Assembly (NCBI GenBank): GCA_017461045.1
Contig: JAFTZJ010000066.1
Location: 1-37,687 of the forward strand
Reading direction: 5' to 3'
From: Lachnospiraceae bacterium
Lineage (GTDB): Bacteria; Bacillota; Clostridia; Lachnospirales; Lachnospiraceae
Length of the DNA: 37,687 nt
Both the position numbers and the translations under genes were made by a program. Shown one piece after another: positions 32,210 to 37,687 of this stretch. Within the stretch, counting starts at the first letter, position 1; each line of letters starts with the position of its first letter. Under the pieces are notes generated by a model. The model made no database searches. It saw only the letters and a program-made list of their open reading frames with translations, and was not told where the DNA came from.

Positions 32210-34168
32210 ATGGAATTAGAACGAATTAAAGAATTAGTAGAATTATTAAATCAAGCAGGTCGTGCCTATTATCAGGAAGACCGGGAAATTATGAGCAACC
32301 GGGAGTATGATGCTTTATATGACGAATTGGTTGCGTTGGAGAGTAAGACTGGCGTAGTGTTGGCAAATAGTCCAACAATTCATGTAGGCTATGAAGTGTT
32401 AAGTGAATTGGCAAAGGAAAAACACAGTTCTCCAATGCTGTCTCTGGATAAAACCAAGGATGTGGATGCGTTGGCTGCCTGGTTAGGAGATCAGAAGGGT
32501 GTGCTTTCCTGGAAAATGGACGGGTTGACTGTTGTTTTGACCTATCGGAACGGTGAATTGGAGAAAGCAGTTACCCGCGGAAATGGTGAAATAGGAGAAG
32601 TAATTACCAACAATGCAAAAACCTTCTGTAATTTACCGAGACGGATTCCTTATACCGGTGAATTGATTATTCGAGGAGAAGCGGTTATTACTTATTCTGA
32701 TTTTGAAAAAATCAATGCCGGCATTGAAGATGTAGAGGCGAAGTACAAGAATCCCCGGAATCTGTGTAGTGGAACTGTACGTCAATTGAACAATCAGATT
32801 ACTGCAGAACGGAATGTTCACTTTTTTGCATTTAACTTAGTGGATATTGAAGATGTTGATTTTCAGAATTCTATGGAAGCCCGTTTTGTTTGGTTAAAAC
32901 AAATGGGATTTGATGTGGTGGAATATGAAATGGTAACTGCAGATACCATTCGTGATGCAGTTGCCGGGTTTGCAAATCGAATTCAGACCAATGATTTTCC
33001 GTCTGATGGATTGGTGCTGTTATATGATGATATTGCCTATGGTAAAAGTTTGGGGACTACAGCAAAGTTTCCGAGAGATTCCATAGCATTTAAGTGGGCA
33101 GATGAGCTGGCAACCACACATTTGCGTTATATTGAGTGGAGTCCGTCCCGTACCGGTTTGATTAATCCGGTTGCGGTGTTTGAACCGGTTGAATTAGAAG
33201 GAACCTCTGTAAGTCGCGCCAGTATGCATAACATTAGTATTTTGGAAAGTTTTCAGATGGGCGAAGGGGATGAAATCAGCGTTTTCAAGGCGAACATGAT
33301 TATTCCGCAGGTGGCAGAGAATCGTACCCGTAGTGGTACTGTTCAGATTCCACAGCATTGTCCTGCTTGCGGAGCTCCAACGGAGATTCGTCAGGTAAAT
33401 GATGTTCGGGCGTTGTACTGTACGAATGAATTTTGTAGTGCAAAGAAATTAAAACTGTTTAGTCATTTTGTTTCCCGAAATGCCATGAATATTGATGGTT
33501 TATCGGAAGCCACCTTGGATAAGTTTATCGAGGAAGGATTCTTGGAAGATTTATATGATTTGTATCGGTTAGAACCATATCGGATGCAGATTGTGGTTAT
33601 GGAAGGATTTGGGGATAAATCCTATGAGAATTTACAGAAATCCATTGAGACTTCCAGAACTACCACATTAGCCAGATTCTTGTATGGCTTAGGCATTATG
33701 AATATCGGCGTAGCAACGGCTAAATTAATTTGCAAACATTTTAAGAATGATTTAGCGGCGATTCAAACTGCCGGTGTGGAAGAACTGGTTGAAATTGAAG
33801 GAATCGGTCAGGTAATCGCAGAAGCCTTTGTGGCCTACTTTAAGCATGAAGAGAATTTGCATCGAATTCAGGAATTATTAAAGGAAATTCGATTTGAAGA
33901 AGAGGAAATTCAAGCTGGAGAGCAAATCTTTGAAGGAAAGAATTTTGTAATTACGGGTAGTGTAAATCATTTTGCCAATCGGGATGAGGTAAAGGCTGTA
34001 ATTGAAGGGAAAGGTGGAAAGGTCACCGGCTCTGTAACCTCCAAAACCCATTACCTGATTAATAATGATGTGACTTCGAATTCATCAAAGAATAAGAAGG
34101 CCAAAGAATTAGGAGTGCCGATTATTTCGGAGGATGATTTCATCCGGATGATGAATGGAGAAATGTAA
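32210..34168 (+). CDS. ligA: NAD-dependent DNA ligase, divergent LigA type
   Basis: Seals DNA nicks using NAD. The 652-aa protein has the domain Ia opener (YYQEDREIMSNREYDALYDEL), the adenylation motif KMDG with nucleophile K102, an OB-fold (TGLINPVAVFEPVELEGTSVSRASMHN), a four-Cys zinc module (CPACG...CTNEFC), helix-hairpin-helix repeats (GLGIMNIGVATA, VEIEGIGQVIAEAF) and a C-terminal BRCT (about 575-652). It departs from the consensus at several places: TRGNGEIGE instead of TRGDGxxGE, and NPRNLCSGTVRQL instead of NPRNAAAGSLRQL. Key catalytic residues remain, so activity is expected. Such divergent copies are often a second LigA; whether a standard copy exists elsewhere is unknown. Confidence 0.9.
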   Translation: MELERIKELVELLNQAGRAYYQEDREIMSNREYDALYDELVALESKTGVVLANSPTIHVGYEVLSELAKEKHSSPMLSLDKTKDVDALAAWLGDQKGVLSWKMDGLTVVLTYRNGELEKAVTRGNGEIGEVITNNAKTFCNLPRRIPYTGELIIRGEAVITYSDFEKINAGIEDVEAKYKNPRNLCSGTVRQLNNQITAERNVHFFAFNLVDIEDVDFQNSMEARFVWLKQMGFDVVEYEMVTADTIRDAVAGFANRIQTNDFPSDGLVLLYDDIAYGKSLGTTAKFPRDSIAFKWADELATTHLRYIEWSPSRTGLINPVAVFEPVELEGTSVSRASMHNISILESFQMGEGDEISVFKANMIIPQVAENRTRSGTVQIPQHCPACGAPTEIRQVNDVRALYCTNEFCSAKKLKLFSHFVSRNAMNIDGLSEATLDKFIEEGFLEDLYDLYRLEPYRMQIVVMEGFGDKSYENLQKSIETSRTTTLARFLYGLGIMNIGVATAKLICKHFKNDLAAIQTAGVEELVEIEGIGQVIAEAFVAYFKHEENLHRIQELLKEIRFEEEEIQAGEQIFEGKNFVITGSVNHFANRDEVKAVIEGKGGKVTGSVTSKTHYLINNDVTSNSSKNKKAKELGVPIISEDDFIRMMNGEM

Positions 34169-34175
34169 GATATAC

Positions 34176-34204
34176 TTGAAGGAAGAATCAAGAAATAGTA
34201 AGAT
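34176..34204 (+). promoter_or_regulatory. Possible promoter before metA
   Basis: TTGAAG, 17 bases, TAAGAT, just after ligA. The gap before metA is only about 100 bases and shows no SAM or T-box riboswitch core. Confidence 0.4.
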
Positions 34205-34270
34205 AGAACACAGATATGGCCTGAATTTTATTCGCCCATAGAGTGATAACCAGGAAAGAAGGAAACGATT

Positions 34271-35179
34271 ATGCCAATTCGCATAGCTAATGATTTGCCT
34301 GTAAAGAAGATATTAGAGGCAGAAAATATATTTGTTATGGACGAGGATCGTGCAATGACACAGGATATCCGTCCGTTATCCATTTTAATTTTGAATCTGA
34401 TGCCGTTAAAGGAGGACACGGAGCTTCAGCTGATGCGAAGCTTATCAAATACTCCGTTGCAGGTAAATATTACATTGATTCGTACAGATTCCTATGAATC
34501 CAAGCATGTGGCAAAGAATCATATGGAGCGGTTTTATACTACATTTGAAGAAATTAGGGATAAGAAATACGATGGTTTGATTATTACCGGAGCACCGGTG
34601 GAGCAGTTGGAATTTGAAGATGTGGAGTATTGGAAGGAATTGACGGAAATCATGGACTGGTCCGAACGAAATGTAACCTCTACTCTTCATATATGTTGGG
34701 GAGCACAGGCAGGCTTGTATTATCGTTACGGAGTTCCGAAGATTCAATTGTCAGAGAAGATTTCCGGTGTGTATAAGCACAATACATTCCATAAGAAAAC
34801 ACCATTGGTACGGGGGTTTGATGATACGTTTTTAGTACCCCAGTCTCGATATACGGGAGTTGACCGGGAGAAGATTGAACAGGATGAACGATTAGAAATT
34901 GTTGCGGATTCTAAGAAGACAGGACCGTATTTGATTATTGGTGATGGTGGTAAGAATATATTTGTGACAGGTCATCCGGAATATGATACATTGACTTTAG
35001 ATCAGGAATATAAGCGAGATATAGGACGCGGTCTGAATCCGAATATACCGGAGAATTATTATCCGGAAAATAATCCGGATAATCCGCCAATCAAATCGTG
35101 GCGGTGTCATGCCAATACCCTTTATACAAACTGGTTGAATTACTACGTATATCAAAATACACCGTATGATTGGGCATAA
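34271..35179 (+). CDS. metA: Homoserine O-acetyltransferase (MetA family)
   Basis: Activates homoserine at the first committed step of methionine synthesis. The 302-aa protein has catalytic C142 (HICWGAQAG), H235 and E237 (VTGHPEYD), and opens MPIRIANDLPV like other MetA proteins. Position 111 is Glu (GAPVEQLEF); published work on MetA links Glu here to acetyl-CoA use and Gly, as in E. coli, to succinyl-CoA use. I therefore predict acetyl transfer despite the family's usual name, homoserine O-succinyltransferase. The ATG follows AAAGAAGG. No linked methionine genes are seen. Confidence 0.92.
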   Translation: MPIRIANDLPVKKILEAENIFVMDEDRAMTQDIRPLSILILNLMPLKEDTELQLMRSLSNTPLQVNITLIRTDSYESKHVAKNHMERFYTTFEEIRDKKYDGLIITGAPVEQLEFEDVEYWKELTEIMDWSERNVTSTLHICWGAQAGLYYRYGVPKIQLSEKISGVYKHNTFHKKTPLVRGFDDTFLVPQSRYTGVDREKIEQDERLEIVADSKKTGPYLIIGDGGKNIFVTGHPEYDTLTLDQEYKRDIGRGLNPNIPENYYPENNPDNPPIKSWRCHANTLYTNWLNYYVYQNTPYDWA

Positions 35180-35231
35180 GATTGAAAATTATTCATAAAT
35201 TCGACATGGATATGTTGTAGAGCGGAGGAAT

Positions 35232-35762
35232 ATGCAAATGAAAAAGTTGGAAGACTATGTTGTAACTATACCGGATTTCCCGGAACCGGGAATTATGTTT
35301 CGGGATGTAACCAGTGTTATTCAGGATGCAGATGGACTGCAACTTGCCATTGACAGCTTGCAGGATTTGCTGAAGGATGTAGAGTTTGATGTAATGGTTG
35401 GTGCGGAATCCAGAGGATTTATTTTTGGTATGCCGTTGGCATATAATTTGCATAAGCCTTTTGTGTTGGTTCGGAAGAAGGGAAAACTTCCGAGAGAAAC
35501 TATAAGCAAAGAATATGCATTAGAATACGGAACGGCAGAGATTGAAATTCATAAGGATGCAATTAAGCCGGGACAAAAAGTAGTTCTGGTTGATGATTTG
35601 ATTGCAACCGGCGGTACTATGAAGGCAGCGGCTGAGATGATAGAGGAATTAGGCGGAGAGGTAGTGAAGGTGATTTTCTTGATGGAACTTGCCGGATTGC
35701 ATGGCCGCGATGTTTTAAAGGGATATGACGTAGAAGCTGTTATTACTTACGAAGGAAAGTAA
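35232..35762 (+). CDS. apt: Adenine phosphoribosyltransferase
   Basis: Salvages adenine with PRPP to make AMP. The 176-aa protein has the usual opening YVVTIPDFPEPGIMFRDVT, the hood segment GAESRGFIFG, KGKLPRETISKEYALEYG and the PRPP loop VVLVDDLIATGGT. ATG 35232 follows GGAGG; another ATG two codons later (35238) could also serve. It stands 20 bases ahead of aroC. Confidence 0.96.
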   Translation: MQMKKLEDYVVTIPDFPEPGIMFRDVTSVIQDADGLQLAIDSLQDLLKDVEFDVMVGAESRGFIFGMPLAYNLHKPFVLVRKKGKLPRETISKEYALEYGTAEIEIHKDAIKPGQKVVLVDDLIATGGTMKAAAEMIEELGGEVVKVIFLMELAGLHGRDVLKGYDVEAVITYEGK

Positions 35763-35782
35763 TCAGATTACAGGAGGAAACA

Positions 35783-36883
35783 ATGGCTGGTTCAATTTAT
35801 GGTAAATTATTTCGAGTTTCCACTTGGGGAGAATCGCATGGAAAGGGCGTCGGCGTAGTTGTGGATGGATGCCCGGCAGGATTAGAACTTTCCGAGGAAG
35901 ATATTCAAACGTATTTGAATCGTCGGAAACCGGGACAATCCAAGTACGCAACACCAAGAAAAGAAGATGATTTAGTAGAAATCTTGTCCGGAGTGTTTGA
36001 AGGAAAGACCACAGGAACGCCAATTTCCATGGTGGTTATGAATCAGACCCAACGGTCTTCGGATTATAGTGAAATTGCCGGTTATTATCGACCGGGACAT
36101 GCGGATTTTACTTTTGATGAAAAATATGGTTTTCGGGATTATCGGGGAGGCGGTCGTTCTTCCGGACGAGAAACCATTGCCAGAGTTGCAGCAGGTGCAA
36201 TTGCAGCAAAGCTGTTACAGCAATTCGGAATTGAAATTTTAACTTATACCAAGTCTATCGGACCGGTATCCATTGACTATGACAAATTCGATAAGAATGC
36301 CATTATGGAGAATTGTCTGTATATGCCGGATGCAAAAGCAGCAGAAGAGGCTGGTGCTTACATAGAAGAGATGATGAAAGCCCACGATTCTGTTGGAGGA
36401 ATGGCAGAATGTGTAGTAACCGGAATGCCTACCGGTATCGGAGAAACGGTATTTGACAAGTTAGATGCCAATCTGGCAAAAGCGATTGTGTCTATTGGGG
36501 CTGTTAAAGGATTCGAAATCGGCGATGGTATGGCAGTTGCTCAGGCCATTGGTTCTGTAAATAACGATGGATTCGCTATGCAGGATGGTAAGGTTACAAA
36601 ACTTACCAATCATGCCGGAGGCACATTGGGTGGTATGAGTGATGGTTCCCCGATTGTGATTCGGGCAGCATTTAAGCCAACACCGTCAATTTTGCATGAA
36701 CAGTCTACAGTGAATCGTTCCGGTGAAGATATTATGGTATCTATTAAAGGTCGCCATGATCCGATTATTGTGGCAAGAGCGATAGTGGTAGTGGAGTCTA
36801 TGGTTGCACTAACATTAATAGACGGACTCATGGAAAATATGTGTGCAAGATTGGATAAAATGAAGGAATTCTATGAACAATAA
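35783..36883 (+). CDS. aroC: Chorismate synthase
   Basis: Last step of the shikimate pathway: 5-enolpyruvylshikimate 3-phosphate to chorismate, using reduced FMN. The 366-aa protein contains the signatures WGESHGKGVGVVVDGCPAG, GYYRPGHADFTFDEKYGFRDYR (shortened: GHADFTFDEKYG), GGGRSSGRETIARVAAGA and GRHDPIIVARA near the C-terminus. ATG follows AGGAGGAAAC. No other aromatic amino acid genes are linked here. Confidence 0.97.
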   Translation: MAGSIYGKLFRVSTWGESHGKGVGVVVDGCPAGLELSEEDIQTYLNRRKPGQSKYATPRKEDDLVEILSGVFEGKTTGTPISMVVMNQTQRSSDYSEIAGYYRPGHADFTFDEKYGFRDYRGGGRSSGRETIARVAAGAIAAKLLQQFGIEILTYTKSIGPVSIDYDKFDKNAIMENCLYMPDAKAAEEAGAYIEEMMKAHDSVGGMAECVVTGMPTGIGETVFDKLDANLAKAIVSIGAVKGFEIGDGMAVAQAIGSVNNDGFAMQDGKVTKLTNHAGGTLGGMSDGSPIVIRAAFKPTPSILHEQSTVNRSGEDIMVSIKGRHDPIIVARAIVVVESMVALTLIDGLMENMCARLDKMKEFYEQ

Positions 36884-36891
36884 AATTCTTA

Positions 36892-36920
36892 TTTACAAGT
36901 GAAATACTTTGTGCTATTAT
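36892..36920 (+). promoter_or_regulatory. Promoter of rpsO
   Basis: TTTACA, 17 bases, TATTAT. It lies just past aroC and gives a leader of about 85 bases before rpsO. Confidence 0.6.
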
Positions 36921-36936
36921 ACCAATGTTGTGATTT

Positions 36937-36984
36937 AGCCAGTGCTCGGGTATCGGACACTCCGACCGTATCTTAGTGCAGGCT
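36937..36984 (+). promoter_or_regulatory. Structured rpsO leader, possible S15 autoregulatory element
   Basis: AGCC (36937) can pair with GGCT (36981), closing a region with two alternative inner hairpins: GG-TA-TCGGA/TCCGA-CC (36949-36967) or AGTGCTCG/CGGACACT (36941-36961). Mutually exclusive folds just upstream of rpsO are what one expects of an S15-responsive leader, several unrelated types of which are known. The assignment is inference. Confidence 0.4.
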
Positions 36985-37010
36985 GTATGAAATAAAAGGA
37001 GGAATTAATT

Positions 37011-37277
37011 ATGATTACAACAGAAATGAAAGCAGACATCATCAAGAAGTATGGTCGTTCAGAAGGCGATACCGGTTCACCAGAGGTTCAGGTTGCTTTA
37101 TTAACAGCAAGAATCAATGATTTACAGGATCACTTTAAGGCAAATCCACATGATCATCATTCAAGAAGAGGTCTTTTGAAGATGGTAGGTCAGAGAAGAA
37201 ATCTGTTAGCTTACTTAAAGAAGAAAGATATTAATCGTTACAGAACATTAATCGAAAGCTTAGGCTTAAGAAAGTAA
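37011..37277 (+). CDS. rpsO: 30S ribosomal protein S15
   Basis: Primary-binding small-subunit protein that contacts 16S rRNA helices 20-22 and the 50S bridge. The 88-aa sequence is standard, with [35 protein letters not shown] and [25 protein letters not shown] precedes the ATG. The order rpsO-pnp is conserved across bacteria. Confidence 0.98.
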   Translation: MITTEMKADIIKKYGRSEGDTGSPEVQVALLTARINDLQDHFKANPHDHHSRRGLLKMVGQRRNLLAYLKKKDINRYRTLIESLGLRK

Positions 37278-37288
37278 TGAAACACATG

Positions 37289-37320
37289 AAGCACAGGTGC
37301 AATGCACCTGTGCTTTTCTT
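37289..37320 (+). terminator. Terminator after rpsO
   Basis: AAGCACAGGTGC-AAT-GCACCTGTGCTT is a perfect 12-bp stem followed by TTCTT. It separates rpsO from pnp, which has its own promoter. Confidence 0.85.
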
Positions 37321-37330
37321 ATATATTTGC

Positions 37331-37359
37331 TTGTGTTTCTAATGTAAATGTGTTAAAAT
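37331..37359 (+). promoter_or_regulatory. Promoter of pnp
   Basis: TTGTGT, 17 bases, TAAAAT. The predicted start near 37366 falls just ahead of the long leader hairpin. Confidence 0.6.
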
Positions 37360-37369
37360 ATAACAGATT

Positions 37370-37444
37370 GTGTAAGACGCTAACCGAGACTGCTAAAAAG
37401 TACATTGAGGCAGTGTATTTTTTAGTTGTTTCGGTGTCTTATAC
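37370..37444 (+). promoter_or_regulatory. Long pnp leader hairpin
   Basis: Three stacked stems make a near-continuous hairpin of 28 bp: GTGTAAGAC/GTCTTATAC (37370-78 with 37436-44), CCGAGAC/GTTTCGG (37384-90 with 37428-34) and CTAAAAAGTACA/TGTATTTTTTAG (37393-37404 with 37414-25), with a 9-base loop. It occupies the pnp 5' UTR and looks like an RNase III target. Confidence 0.75.
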
Positions 37445-37471
37445 AAAAATAAGATAAAAGGAGAAACAAAC

Positions 37472-37687
37472 ATGTATAAGCAATTTACAATGGACTTAGC
37501 CGGCAGAACCCTTCGTGTAGATGTTGGCAGAGTTGGTGCACAGGCAAATGGTTGTGCATTCATGCATTACGGTGACACGGTTGTTTTATGTACAGCAACT
37601 GCATCGGAAAAGCCAAGAGAAGGAATTGATTTCTTCCCATTGAGCGTAGAATATGAGGAGAAGATGTACGCAGTAGGTAAGATTCCT
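37472..37687 (+). CDS. pnp: Polyribonucleotide nucleotidyltransferase, 3' end cut by window
   Basis: Phosphorolytic 3'-to-5' exoribonuclease. Only the first 72 codons are in the window. The opening [19 protein letters not shown] and the RNase PH-domain segment [20 protein letters not shown], then [18 protein letters not shown], match PNPase. ATG 37472 follows AAAGGAG. The gene lies after rpsO as usual and behind a long hairpin leader. Confidence 0.96.
   Translation, partial: MYKQFTMDLAGRTLRVDVGRVGAQANGCAFMHYGDTVVLCTATASEKPREGIDFFPLSVEYEEKMYAVGKIP

Noticed and set aside
34169-34270. Riboswitch before metA
   Set aside because: The 102-base gap shows no SAM-riboswitch or T-box core sequence and no terminator.
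1-37687. CRISPR arrays, insertion sequences, prophage or integrase genes
   Set aside because: None seen: no spaced direct repeats, no transposase or recombinase motifs, no terminal inverted repeats.

Overview
The window reads as a chromosomal segment of a low-to-moderate GC Clostridia member, most likely Lachnospiraceae. Three things point there: Spo0A-type regulators, the Firmicutes housekeeping order def-fmt-rsmB-rlmN-prpC-prkC-rsgA-rpe-thiN, and a tRNA gene without encoded CCA. No insertion sequence, prophage, CRISPR array or rRNA is visible. Almost everything is on the + strand; the exceptions are an RlmH-like gene and a tRNA-Arg near 30 kb.

Region 1 (1-6.5 kb) is accessory. It holds an FtsX-type ABC permease cut by the left window edge, its ATPase, a flavin-split-barrel (PNPOx/NimA-like) protein, an OmpR-type response regulator with an overlapping histidine kinase, and a stand-alone 172-aa protein resembling BECR/LPD3 nuclease-like domains of phage and conjugative polyvalent proteins. 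Region 2 (6.7-11 kb) holds a 757-aa uncharacterised protein with a cyclic-nucleotide-binding-like N-terminus. It is followed by two tandem Spo0A paralogs whose receiver domains have diverged while the DNA-binding domains stay close.

Region 3 (11-29.2 kb) is a dense housekeeping block: glgA, rqcH, yicC, gmk, rpoZ, murE, priA, def, fmt, rsmB, rlmN, prpC, prkC, rsgA, rpe, thiN. It links ribosome quality control, nucleotide supply, RNA polymerase, cell wall synthesis, replication restart, N-formylation, rRNA methylation and Ser/Thr phosphorylation signalling. Relative to the usual Firmicutes order, remA is missing between yicC and gmk, and murE sits where coaBC is often found.

Region 4 (29.2-37.7 kb) starts with two convergent RlmH-family genes. 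One keeps the SAM loop but has lost the conserved C-terminal tail; the other keeps the tail but has lost the SAM loop. This is the most unusual observation in the window. After them come tRNA-Arg(CCG), a membrane-anchored protein of unknown function, an RluF-type pseudouridine synthase, a divergent NAD-dependent DNA ligase, metA (predicted acetyl-CoA type), apt, aroC, rpsO with a structured leader, and the start of pnp behind a very long leader hairpin. The right edge cuts pnp after 72 codons.
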